A stretch of 64,000 bases of DNA. Source: Mucilaginibacter ginsenosidivorax. Its GTDB lineage: Bacteria > Bacteroidota > Bacteroidia > Sphingobacteriales > Sphingobacteriaceae. A program made the translations under genes and the position numbers. The stretch lies in contig NZ_CP042437.1 in NCBI RefSeq assembly GCF_007971525.1, positions 6,262,001 to 6,326,000 on the forward strand, given 5' to 3'. Below are positions 27,172-36,444 of this stretch, piece after piece. Numbering within the stretch: position 1 is the first letter of the stretch; each line of letters starts with the position of its first letter. The notes below the pieces were generated by a model. It made no database searches. It worked only from the letters and a program-made list of their open reading frames with translations, and was not told the origin of the DNA.

Positions 27172-30100
27172 ATGAGTTTTAAAGTTTATATAACATTTAT
27201 ATTTCTTGTTTTTACCCATCAGTGGCTATCTGCCCAAAATCATTTATATAAATTTTCGCGGTTGGATATTACCGATGGCTTATCTGATAATCACGTCAAT
27301 TGTATTTTTAAAGACGAAAAAGGGTTCATGTGGTTTGGCACAAACTCGGGGCTGAGCAGGTACGACGGGTTTAAATTTAAGGTTTTTAAGCACGAGGCCG
27401 ATAATCCCAATTCGCTAAGTGAAAGCTTTGTTTCGCGCATCAGCGAAGGGCCTGATAAAAAGCTATGGATATTTACGCACAGCAATATCAGTATTTATGA
27501 CCCCGCGACCGAGAACTTTGCTGTTAGCGTTGCCGATGAACTTCGACGGTATAAAATTATAACCAGCGATGTAACACTCATTCGAAAGGATAAAGACGGC
27601 GGCTTTTGGTTTATCACCAAAAATAAAGGCGTGTACAGGTATAACCCCGCTGATAGTTCCACATCGTTTTACTGCACATCCTCCTTTTCAAAAACCATTT
27701 TGCATTCAGATGCCATAATGGATGTGGCGGCCACAAAAAACAATGCTGTTTGGTTAATTTATAGCGATGGTATCATCGATTTGTTGGATACCCGGTTAAA
27801 TAAAATCATCAAACGTTTTGATGGCCTTGCCAGGGCTAACTTATATAAGCAGGAATCGTACACGCTTGCCGTTGATAATAAAAACAACTTATGGATTTAT
27901 TCGGCCGCAGGCCCTTTTGGTACCTACTGCTTCAATACCCAAAACTATTCACTTTTACATTTTAGCAAAGATACGCCCGATGGCCGGCTAAACTCCAATA
28001 TTGTGAATACCATAATACAGGGCGATGATAACAAAATATGGATAGGTACCGATCATGGCGGCATCAATGTACTTGATATGGTAACCCATAAAGTAACCTA
28101 CCTGGTAAATAAGGAGGACGACCCTCAATCCATCAGCGGTAACAGTGTTTTTTTATACAGGGATGATGCCGGCATTGTTTGGGCGGGCACTTTTAAGCAG
28201 GGCATAAGTTATTACCACAGCGCCATCATTCAATTTCCGGTTTACAGGCATTTGTTAACAGATAAAAACAGCCTGCCCTACGAGGATATTAATGCTTTTG
28301 CCGAAGACAGGAACGGTAATTTATGGATTGGGACAAATGGCGGCGGCCTTATTAATTTTAACCCGGAAACCAAAAAATATACCCAGTTCAAGCACGATGC
28401 GGCTAATCCTAACAGTTTATCAATTGATATTATCATAAGCTTATATGTTGACCATGAAAATAAACTTTGGATAGGCACCTATTTTGGCGGGCTGGATTGT
28501 TTTGATGGTAAAAAGTTTATTCATTACCGTCACAGCGATAAAGATAAAACCACCATTAGCGACGACCGGGTTTATACCATGATAGAGGATGCTTCACAGA
28601 ATTTGTGGGCCGGCACCTTTGCCGGCGGACTGAACGTACTTGACCGTAAAAGCAACACTTTCCGCCATCCCGAGTATAAAATGGTATCTGACTACACTGC
28701 TTTTTTTTATAAGGACAGGCAGCAAAATATTTGGATAGGCCGCGATAAAGGTGTTGATGTAATAGAGCGCAAAACAAACCGGGTGCGGCATTACTACTAT
28801 CAGCCTAAAAATCCGAACAGCCTTGCCGGCAGCGATGTAAATATAATAACCCAGGATAGCCGCGGATTGATGTGGATTGGCACAAAAAGCGGCTTAAGCA
28901 TACTTAACGCCCAAACCAATACATTTTTAAATGTAGATAAGGGCATGGGCTGGCCGGTAAATAATGTATCGAACATTTTAGAAGATAACCAGGGCCGGAT
29001 GTGGGTAAGCACTACCAACGGCCTTTCAAACATCAGTTTAACACCCGCAGGCGGGCAATATAAATTCCAGGTTGATAATTACAATGAAGCCGATGGCTTA
29101 CAGGGGCGGGATTTTAACTTATATGCCGCAATAAAACTACGGAACGGGCAAATGGCATTTGGCGGCGCGCATGGGTTTAATTTATTTGACCCTGCAGTAA
29201 TAAACACCCTTAAACCCAATCCCAAACTGGTATTTACCGATTTTAGGCTGTTTAACAAAAGCGTAGCCGCCGGCGATTCGATAAAGGGGAGGGTTGTGCT
29301 AAACAAAGCCATAGCAGAAACAGACTGGATAACCCTGAACCATAATGAAAATGTATTTGATATAGAGTTTGCTGCCAACGAGTATTTTTACCCCAATAAA
29401 ATAAGTTACCAGTATACCCTTGAAGGCTTTGATAAAGGCTGGATCACTTTTCCGGCCAACAGCCATAGTGTTACCTACACCAATCTTGACGGTGGCGATT
29501 ATACTTTTAAAGTGAGGGAATTGAATACAGGTAAAGAGATCTCGCTAAAAATTACTGTTCAGCCGCCTTTTTGGAAAACACCAATAGCATACATTGCTTA
29601 CATGCTGCTTGCACTCGGGCTGTTGTTTTACATCAGGCACCGCGGTATAACCAAACTGGAGCGGCAATTTGAATTTAAACAGGCCGAGATAGAGGCTGAA
29701 AGAAAACTTGCCAGCCAGCGCGAAGAAGCGCAGCGCATGCACCAGCTTGATTTAATGAAGATTAAATTCTTCGTTAACATTAGTCACGAGTTTCGTACGC
29801 CACTGTCATTAATCCTGTCGCCCATTGATGATCTTATTAAGGTATCTGATAACCCCGATCAGCAACATCATTTAACCATGATTAAGCGCAACAGCAAGCG
29901 CTTGCTTAACCTGGTTAACCAGTTGATAGATTTCAGAAAAATGGAGCATAACGAATTGAAGTTGAGCTTAAATAAGGGCGATATTATTCAATTTATAAAA
30001 GAGGTTTCATCGTCATTTACGGATGTAGCCCATCAAAAGAAAATCCAATACCTGTTTGAAAGCGAGCTGCACTCATTTACCACCAAATTTGACCACGATA

Positions 30101-31326
30101 AAATAGAAAGGATACTGTTTAACCTGCTATCAAACGCGTTTAAGTTTACGCCGGCCGGCGGCAGCATCAGCGTAATTTTAAATACCCCGCAGGTTGCTAA
30201 TTTGCCGGCCGATAAAAGGATGCTCGAAATCAGGGTAATTGATACAGGTATCGGGATTACGAAGGAAAACCAGGAGATGATTTTTGAACGGTTTTTCCAG
30301 GATAATATTCCCGAAAGCCTGCTAAACCAGGGCAGCGGAATTGGCTTATCAATTACAAAAGAGTTTATAAAGATACATGGCGGAACGATAAGGCTGGAAA
30401 GCGAACCCGAATATGGCAGTTGTTTTATTGTAAGTATACCATTTGAGGGCAAAACCGAGAAACTGACGCTTGCGCCTGCAATACAGGAAAATAACACGCT
30501 GCCAACGTTAAAAAACACCGAAGGTATACAGGGTTCAAACAAAAAACCAACGGTTTTATTAATTGAGGACGATGACGATATGCGTTTTTACCTGAAAGAA
30601 AACCTGAAAGATCATTTCCACATTATTGAGGCCGTAAATGGTAAAGAAGGCTGGCAAAAAGCGCTTGCCCTGCACCCCAAATTAATAGTGAGCGATGTAA
30701 CCATGCCCGAAATGAATGGTTTTGAGTTATCGCGAAAGTTAAAGGGAGATAGCCGTACATCGCATATCCCCGTTATATTGCTAACCGCTATGGCCGGCGA
30801 AGATGATCAGCTGGTGGGTTTGGAGTGCGGCGCTAACGATTATATTGTTAAGCCATTTAACTCGGGCATCCTGCTATCCAAAATCAATAATTTATTGCTG
30901 ATGCAGCAAACGTTTAAAGAAACCTATCAAAAGCAGGTTGATATTCAATCGCAGGATGTGGTGGTGGTATCTGAAGATGAAAAATTCCTGAAAAACGCGC
31001 TTGATTTTATTGAGCAAAATATCACCAAACCCAATTTCTCGGTAGAAGAGTTAGCCAGGCACCTGGCGCTGAGCAGGGTATCCCTTTATCGTAAATTATT
31101 AAGCCTTACCGGTAAAACGCCGGTTGATTGTATCCGCACCATCCGTTTGCAACGGGCAGTACAGTTGCTGGAGAAAAGCAAGCTAAGTATTGCCAATGTT
31201 GCTTACGAAGTTGGTTTTAACAATGCCGCCTATTTTGCAAAAGTGTTTAAAGAAGAGTTTGGTATGCTGCCATCTGAGTACATCGCCGAACTGAAGAATA
31301 AAGAGCATGAAGATATTTTGGCGTAG
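27172..31326 (+). CDS. Hybrid two-component system sensor/regulator (HTCS)
   Basis: This 1384-residue regulator has a signal peptide (1-21), then a periplasmic two-bladed propeller module of Reg_prop repeats such as DEKGFMWFGTNSGLSRYDG (about 30-690). A Y_Y_Y domain (about 720-790) and one membrane segment (about 803-825) follow. Next come HisKA with phospho-acceptor His872 in FFVNISHEFRTPL, HATPase_c (about 970-1110), a receiver domain with Asp1175 in VSDVTMPEMNG, and a C-terminal AraC HTH (about 1280-1384). HTCS proteins bind an oligosaccharide in the periplasm and activate susCD and enzyme genes. The GH43 gene starts 50 bp downstream and is likely co-transcribed. Confidence 0.96.
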   Translation: MSFKVYITFIFLVFTHQWLSAQNHLYKFSRLDITDGLSDNHVNCIFKDEKGFMWFGTNSGLSRYDGFKFKVFKHEADNPNSLSESFVSRISEGPDKKLWIFTHSNISIYDPATENFAVSVADELRRYKIITSDVTLIRKDKDGGFWFITKNKGVYRYNPADSSTSFYCTSSFSKTILHSDAIMDVAATKNNAVWLIYSDGIIDLLDTRLNKIIKRFDGLARANLYKQESYTLAVDNKNNLWIYSAAGPFGTYCFNTQNYSLLHFSKDTPDGRLNSNIVNTIIQGDDNKIWIGTDHGGINVLDMVTHKVTYLVNKEDDPQSISGNSVFLYRDDAGIVWAGTFKQGISYYHSAIIQFPVYRHLLTDKNSLPYEDINAFAEDRNGNLWIGTNGGGLINFNPETKKYTQFKHDAANPNSLSIDIIISLYVDHENKLWIGTYFGGLDCFDGKKFIHYRHSDKDKTTISDDRVYTMIEDASQNLWAGTFAGGLNVLDRKSNTFRHPEYKMVSDYTAFFYKDRQQNIWIGRDKGVDVIERKTNRVRHYYYQPKNPNSLAGSDVNIITQDSRGLMWIGTKSGLSILNAQTNTFLNVDKGMGWPVNNVSNILEDNQGRMWVSTTNGLSNISLTPAGGQYKFQVDNYNEADGLQGRDFNLYAAIKLRNGQMAFGGAHGFNLFDPAVINTLKPNPKLVFTDFRLFNKSVAAGDSIKGRVVLNKAIAETDWITLNHNENVFDIEFAANEYFYPNKISYQYTLEGFDKGWITFPANSHSVTYTNLDGGDYTFKVRELNTGKEISLKITVQPPFWKTPIAYIAYMLLALGLLFYIRHRGITKLERQFEFKQAEIEAERKLASQREEAQRMHQLDLMKIKFFVNISHEFRTPLSLILSPIDDLIKVSDNPDQQHHLTMIKRNSKRLLNLVNQLIDFRKMEHNELKLSLNKGDIIQFIKEVSSSFTDVAHQKKIQYLFESELHSFTTKFDHDKIERILFNLLSNAFKFTPAGGSISVILNTPQVANLPADKRMLEIRVIDTGIGITKENQEMIFERFFQDNIPESLLNQGSGIGLSITKEFIKIHGGTIRLESEPEYGSCFIVSIPFEGKTEKLTLAPAIQENNTLPTLKNTEGIQGSNKKPTVLLIEDDDDMRFYLKENLKDHFHIIEAVNGKEGWQKALALHPKLIVSDVTMPEMNGFELSRKLKGDSRTSHIPVILLTAMAGEDDQLVGLECGANDYIVKPFNSGILLSKINNLLLMQQTFKETYQKQVDIQSQDVVVVSEDEKFLKNALDFIEQNITKPNFSVEELARHLALSRVSLYRKLLSLTGKTPVDCIRTIRLQRAVQLLEKSKLSIANVAYEVGFNNAAYFAKVFKEEFGMLPSEYIAELKNKEHEDILA

Positions 31327-31376
31327 CAATAGCACAATTGATACCGGTAATTGATAAAATTGTTAATTTGCGCATC

Positions 31377-32339
31377 ATGAGGATATTTACAACCCTATTG
31401 CTGGTAACATTATTTTTTAGTTTTTTGCTGACAGCAGTTGCGCAAACAAAGGCTATAAATAACCCGGTCGTTAAGGGCTATTATGCCGATCCTACTATAA
31501 TTAAAGATAAAGGGCTTTTTTATATCTATGCCACTATTGATCCCTGGGGAGGCAACGAATTGGGTGTATTGGTGACCAAAGATTTTGTGACCTTTAAAAC
31601 AGAACATATTAACTGGCCAACTAAACAAGCCTGTACAAGCCCCACCTCCAATAATTCCATGGTATGGGCGCCATCCATCCGCAAGGCAGCCAATGGCAAG
31701 TATTACCTGTACGTAGCAGTTGGCAGCGAGTTGTGGGTAGGGGTAAGCAGCCACCCCCTGGGCCCGTGGAAAAATGCAAAAGCCGACAATACGCCCCTGG
31801 TTGCAGGCAATAAATATCCAGGTGTTCATAATATCGATCCCGATTGCTTTATTGACCAGGATGGGCAGGCCTATTTATACTGGGGATCTGGCTTTAAATG
31901 GGTAAATGGCCATTGCATGGCCGTAAAGCTTAAAAAAGATATGGTCACTTTTGATGGCGAACCGAAGGACATTACCCCTCCCCATTACTTTGAAGCCCCG
32001 CATATGGTTAAGCGCGGCGGCTTGTATTACCTGATGTATTCATACGGTAAAGCCATTGATGCCACTTACCAGGTGCGCTATTCGGTAAGTAAAACGCCCT
32101 TTGGCCCGTGGACGGAGGGCCAGTATGATCCTATCCTGGCAACCACGCCCGATAGTACCACAATCGGTCCGGGCCATCACACCGTGTTTCAGCAAAACGG
32201 CCAGTATTATATTTTATACCACCGTATTCATCCCCAGAATAAAGAATATGTATTGCGCGAGCTTTGTTTAGATAGCCTGAACTTTGATAACCAAGGCAAT
32301 ATTTTGAAAATTAAGCCATCGGCGTTAAGCCGTTTTTAA
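31377..32339 (+). CDS. Secreted glycoside hydrolase family 43 enzyme
   Basis: This 320-residue protein runs from the ATG at 31377, where the signal peptide starts (MRIFTTLLLVTLFFSFLLTAV); an in-frame TTG at 31338 is less likely. It is a five-bladed propeller with the GH43 triad visible: Asp38 in YYADPTII (base), Asp154 in NIDPDCF (pKa modulator) and Glu206 in YFEAPHM (acid). GH43 enzymes include arabinofuranosidases, xylosidases and galactosidases. There is no extra binding domain. It follows the HTCS gene and precedes the PUL2 susC by 860 bp. The precise specificity cannot be read. Confidence 0.9.
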   Translation: MRIFTTLLLVTLFFSFLLTAVAQTKAINNPVVKGYYADPTIIKDKGLFYIYATIDPWGGNELGVLVTKDFVTFKTEHINWPTKQACTSPTSNNSMVWAPSIRKAANGKYYLYVAVGSELWVGVSSHPLGPWKNAKADNTPLVAGNKYPGVHNIDPDCFIDQDGQAYLYWGSGFKWVNGHCMAVKLKKDMVTFDGEPKDITPPHYFEAPHMVKRGGLYYLMYSYGKAIDATYQVRYSVSKTPFGPWTEGQYDPILATTPDSTTIGPGHHTVFQQNGQYYILYHRIHPQNKEYVLRELCLDSLNFDNQGNILKIKPSALSRF

Positions 32340-32411
32340 AATTGCTCCGATTTTTTAAGTCGAAAGTCTTTAGCCCAAAGTGTTAAGAGCTGTTTAAATT
32401 TAATTTAAACT

Positions 32412-32494
32412 ACCGTCATTGCGAGGTACGAAGCAATCCCCGATATACTAAACCCTATATAGTTCGGGATTGCTTCGTACCTTATAATGACATG
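32412..32494. repeat. Inverted-repeat element, family A, copy 3
   Basis: The left arm matches copy 1 (ACCGTCATTGCGAGGTACGA). The right arm GGATTGCTTCGTACC decays into TTATAATGACAT. The core is oriented as in copy 2 (CTAA--CC-A-ATAGTTC). The decay suggests an older copy. Confidence 0.72.
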
Positions 32495-32529
32495 GATGTA
32501 AGTTATTGATTATCAATTATGTTTTTATT

Positions 32530-32639
32530 CCCCTCTCGAGAGGGGGTGGGCTGGGAAGTGCGTTGGCAGGGGTGTGTTTTTCCGCGTTTCATTGCGCGTG
32601 CATAAACACACCCCTCCGCCCTCTCAAGAGGGGATTCGC
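32530..32639. repeat. Palindromic intergenic element, family C, copy 2
   Basis: It begins CCCCTCTCGAGAGGGGG and ends with ATAAACACACCCCTCCGCCC then CTCTCAAGAGGGGATTCGC. The right end is the reverse complement of the left end of the copy at 19931, so the two lie in opposite orientation. Confidence 0.62.
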
Positions 32640-33081
32640 ACATTCCCCCGCTTTTTTTTAAAAGGGATTCGAGAAATATTGCGTCTACATTAACCCATTT
32701 GCAACCATGTCATTATTGTTTTTTCCAGCCTGAGCTGGTGGTTACTCGCAATGACGGTCTCTTTTTAATTAGACAGCTTTTAAGTTAAAAAGAGACCAGG
32801 TTTGAATAAATGGTATATCAGGTCTTTCTCCTTATTCTATCAAGTATTACGAAAGGGCTATGCGGACTCTGACCTTCCCCGGAAATCTACACTTATCTCC
32901 CAATCTGTTTTAATCCTGTTTTACCTCAAATTATAGTTATAACGCCTGTATCAAAAGTTGTATCGGTTTGGAGCTTATGGTATTTTTTTGACCATTAATA
33001 CTCAGTATTCTGTTTATCTTATTGATAATCATTGCTTTAAATGCGTGTAACATTTGTTGTATCAATTTAAACATAAGTAGT

Positions 33082-33093
33082 ACAATCGATTGT
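33082..33093. promoter_or_regulatory. Candidate operator palindrome ACAATCGATTGT, copy 2 (susC)
   Basis: This perfect 12-bp palindrome contains the same CAATCGATTG core as 27145-27154 and 43629-43638. It lies 107 bp before the susC start and 10 bp upstream of the -7-like TAGTTTTG at 33104. A protein bound here could reach or block the promoter. Confidence 0.55.
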
Positions 33094-33199
33094 GCGGGTT
33101 GTATAGTTTTGGTATCAAGGTTCGGTGAAATTTTGCCGACACGAAAAAAGCCGAACCGCTTCAATCGCAAACCAATTTTCAAAATCTAATAATTAATGT

Positions 33200-36100
33200 A
33201 TGAGAGGAAAACTACACATCAAAAAGTTTGTGGCTTTAATCTGGATCAACTTAGCACTTATGCTGGTAAGTATGTCTGGATATGCACAAAGCAAAATTAC
33301 CGGTAAGGTAACCGGAGCCGATGACGGGCTGCCAATACCGGGAGTTACCGTTAAAGTAAAAGGCGGCCCCACCGTAACAAGTACCAATACCGAAGGTACT
33401 TATTCAATTACAGCAGGCAGCAATGCTACACTAATATTCAGCTTTATTGGCTACACCAGCCAGGAAGTAGCAGTTGGCGGCAACGCAACAGTAAACATAA
33501 AATTATCTCCCGAAAACAAGGCACTTAACGAAGTAGTTGTTGTGGGTTACGGTAGTGCCAAACGCAGCGATGTTACGGGTGCAATTAGCTCCGTTAACGC
33601 TGCAACTATAGCAAAGGTACCCGTTACATCGTTAGACCAGGCTTTACAAGGCCGTGCTGCCGGTGTACAGGTTACCAATAACGATGCTTCGCCGGGTAGT
33701 AACATTACAGTGTTAATACGTGGTACAGGTAGCCTGGCCAGTGGCGGTAACACACCGTTATATGTGGTAGACGGTTATCCAATAAATGCAGGTGGTATCA
33801 ACAACATCAACCCAAGCGATATCGCATCTATAGATGTGTTGAAAGATGCTTCGGCAACAGCAATTTACGGTGTTAGGGCAGCTAATGGTGTGGTTATGGT
33901 AACCACCAAAAAAGGTAAAAAAGATGGTGGCGCGCAGGTTGAGTTTAATGCTTACAACGCGTTCCAGAGCAAGCCTAAACAGTACGATTTGTTAAACGCG
34001 CAGCAGTTTGCCACCCTGGCCAACGATGTAGCCGCAAATGACCCAAACAAACACTTTACAACATTGGCCAACTGGGCCAGCCCATCGTCGTTAACCAATG
34101 CCGATTGGCAAAATGCCATTTACCGTAGCGGTTTAACCCAAAACTATGATTTGGCTATCCGTGGTGGTAACGAAAAAGTACAATCCTCAACATCTATTGG
34201 TTATTATGATCAAAAGGGTATTGTGCTTGGCTCTTACTTCAAAAGGATCACCGTAGGTGAAAATTTAGATTATCAGCCAAAAAAATGGCTTAAATCTTCA
34301 ACCAGTGCCAAATACTCTTACCAAAATTTAAATAACCCATTCGGTACCGGTAATTTAGGTAATATAAACCAGTTGCCACCAACACTTGACGGCGGTAATA
34401 AGTTAACCAGCCAGATAAAAGATGCTAATGGCAACTACGGTTTTTTTAACCCTATTTATACTTATGTGGCCAAAAATAACAACCCAATCTATTCAATCGA
34501 GACCAATCAGTATAAAAATATAAACAACTACTTTTTGGTTAACTCGTCATTAGAAGCTACTATTTTCGACGGCCTTAAATTTAAAACCAACGGCGGTATT
34601 ACTTATACCGGCTACAACGGTTCTTACTTCCAGCCTTCAGATAGCCGTAAAATTGATCAGTATGGCGCTGCTGCCGGTGCATCGGGTACAGCTTTATATT
34701 CGCAGCATATCAACAGCACCTTCGACTGGTTGTGGGAAAATTACCTGTCGTACGATAAAACATTCGGCTCGCATACCATCAATTTTGTAGCGGGTGTATC
34801 TGAACAGGAAAGCGATTATAACAGTTTAGGTGGTAGTGTTACGCCGCCAAACAACACTATTAAAAGCTTAAGCCAGGGTACCAACCTTATATTGGATGCT
34901 AATACCAATGGTGCTGTTAACAACGGCGAAGTAAAACGTTCTTACGCTTCGCAGTTTGCAAGGTTGGCTTACAACTATGCAAGCAAATATTATTTAACAG
35001 GTACGGTTAGAAGAGACGGTTCATCGCAGTTTGCGCCAGGTCATCAGTATGGTACTTTTTATTCAGGCGCTGTAAACTGGAATGTTAAAAAAGAATCTTT
35101 TCTTACCAACGTTAACTGGCTTTCAGGTTTAAAATTCAGGGGAAGCTATGGCGAGCTGGGTAACCAGCACGGCATAGGCGACTTTACCTACCAATCATTA
35201 TATTCTGCAGGCGCTTCTGCAACAGCCAGTGGTAACCTTGGTTATGCCTTTGGTAAAGTAGGTGGCTCAAACGGAACTTACCAGGCAGGTGTGGCTTCAA
35301 TCCAACCAGAAAATGATAACATCAGGTGGGAAACTGACTACGTTACCGACATTGGTATGGACGCATCATTTTTAAATGGCGAATTGAGCCTTACCGTTGA
35401 TTATTTTAACAGAAAATCAAAAGACTTCCTGTTAAACATTGCAGCATCGCCACAAACAGGTTATAATACATTACCTTCAAATGTGGGCTCGATGGTAAAT
35501 AAGGGCTGGGAGTTTGCCCTTAATTATAATCACGCTGTAAATAGTGATGTACACATTGATTTAGGTTTAACGCTTTCATTCATTAAAAACAGACTTACGG
35601 GCTTATATTCTGGTACTAATGCAATCTCCAACTTTGGTGGCCTTGGATTAACAGGCGATGGCTGGAGTGAATTTACCAGGACTTATATAGGCCAGCCAAT
35701 TGGCGAGTTTTATGGATACAAAGCAATCGGAATTATCCAGAACCAGGCTCAATTAACCGCTTTAAACGCGGCTGCACAAGCAAAAGGTAATGACTTTTAT
35801 TACAAAGCTACCACCGGCGTAGGCGATAGGTTATATGCCGATGTTGATGGCAGCGGTAAAATAACAGCCGACGACAGGGTAGCCCTGGGCAGTCCGCAGC
35901 CTAAGTTTTTTGGCGGGTTTAACCTTGGCGGTTCGTACAAATCGTGGGATTTTAATGCTTACTTCTACGGAGTTTACGGTAACAAGATTTTGAACTACCA
36001 GGAAAGTAACCTGGAGAGCTTTGCGCAAAGAGGATCGGTAAGTATCGAAAACGTAAGCAAGCAGTATTACAATAACTATTGGACTCCTACACGCTCGTCA

Positions 36101-36421
36101 AACCGTTATGCCGCGGTACATTATGATGATACCGATTACGGTAACCTGTTACCATCAAGTGCCTGGATTGAAAATGGTAGTTTCCTGAAATTGAAAACTG
36201 TTACGGTTGGATACTCATTACCACAGGATTTGGTTAAGAAACTTACATTATCAAAAATAAGGGTATATGTTTCGTCTCAAAACCTGTTCACCATTACCAA
36301 GTACACTGGTCTTGATCCCGAAATTGGCACTCAAAACGCCAACCCAACCCAAAACGGTGTTGACAATGGTACTTATCCATCATCAAGGTTTTACACTATC
36401 GGCTTAAACGTAGTATTCTAA
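33200..36421 (+). CDS. SusC/RagA-family TonB-dependent outer-membrane transporter (PUL2)
   Basis: This 1073-residue protein has a signal peptide (to about 30, SGYAQ) and a carboxypeptidase-like beta domain (about 31-110, KITGKVTGADDGLPIPGVTV). A TonB-box-like ALNEVVVVGYG is followed by the plug with DASATAIYGVRAANG (216-230). A beta-barrel ends in RFYTIGLNVVF. It imports oligosaccharides with SusD, whose gene follows after 23 bp. Base use is somewhat more AT-rich at third positions than in the PUL1 susC, which could reflect strong expression or a different origin. The upstream palindrome suggests control shared with the HTCS and DUF1080 operons. Confidence 0.96.
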   Translation: MRGKLHIKKFVALIWINLALMLVSMSGYAQSKITGKVTGADDGLPIPGVTVKVKGGPTVTSTNTEGTYSITAGSNATLIFSFIGYTSQEVAVGGNATVNIKLSPENKALNEVVVVGYGSAKRSDVTGAISSVNAATIAKVPVTSLDQALQGRAAGVQVTNNDASPGSNITVLIRGTGSLASGGNTPLYVVDGYPINAGGINNINPSDIASIDVLKDASATAIYGVRAANGVVMVTTKKGKKDGGAQVEFNAYNAFQSKPKQYDLLNAQQFATLANDVAANDPNKHFTTLANWASPSSLTNADWQNAIYRSGLTQNYDLAIRGGNEKVQSSTSIGYYDQKGIVLGSYFKRITVGENLDYQPKKWLKSSTSAKYSYQNLNNPFGTGNLGNINQLPPTLDGGNKLTSQIKDANGNYGFFNPIYTYVAKNNNPIYSIETNQYKNINNYFLVNSSLEATIFDGLKFKTNGGITYTGYNGSYFQPSDSRKIDQYGAAAGASGTALYSQHINSTFDWLWENYLSYDKTFGSHTINFVAGVSEQESDYNSLGGSVTPPNNTIKSLSQGTNLILDANTNGAVNNGEVKRSYASQFARLAYNYASKYYLTGTVRRDGSSQFAPGHQYGTFYSGAVNWNVKKESFLTNVNWLSGLKFRGSYGELGNQHGIGDFTYQSLYSAGASATASGNLGYAFGKVGGSNGTYQAGVASIQPENDNIRWETDYVTDIGMDASFLNGELSLTVDYFNRKSKDFLLNIAASPQTGYNTLPSNVGSMVNKGWEFALNYNHAVNSDVHIDLGLTLSFIKNRLTGLYSGTNAISNFGGLGLTGDGWSEFTRTYIGQPIGEFYGYKAIGIIQNQAQLTALNAAAQAKGNDFYYKATTGVGDRLYADVDGSGKITADDRVALGSPQPKFFGGFNLGGSYKSWDFNAYFYGVYGNKILNYQESNLESFAQRGSVSIENVSKQYYNNYWTPTRSSNRYAAVHYDDTDYGNLLPSSAWIENGSFLKLKTVTVGYSLPQDLVKKLTLSKIRVYVSSQNLFTITKYTGLDPEIGTQNANPTQNGVDNGTYPSSRFYTIGLNVVF

Positions 36422-36444
36422 CCAAGGACAAAAAAATTAATGAT

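Larger units (their letters stand above)
32340..33199. other. Repeat-rich region and promoter of PUL2 susC
   Basis: This 860-bp spacer holds TTAAGTCGAAAGT-like words (32357-32400), a family A element (32412-32494), a family C element (about 32530-32639) and a lone family A end (CTCGCAATGACGGT at about 32748-32761). The susC control region follows (32880-33199). That region has TTGTATC words (32958, 33057), the palindrome at 33082-33093, and TAGTTTTG at 33104-33111, which fits the Bacteroidetes -7 box TAnnTTTG. No TTTG -33 box is in place. No gene was seen. Confidence 0.6.

Noticed and set aside
30033..30542. Minus-strand frame of 169 codons inside the HTCS gene
   Set aside because: It is antisense to the histidine-kinase domain, with no independent family signal.
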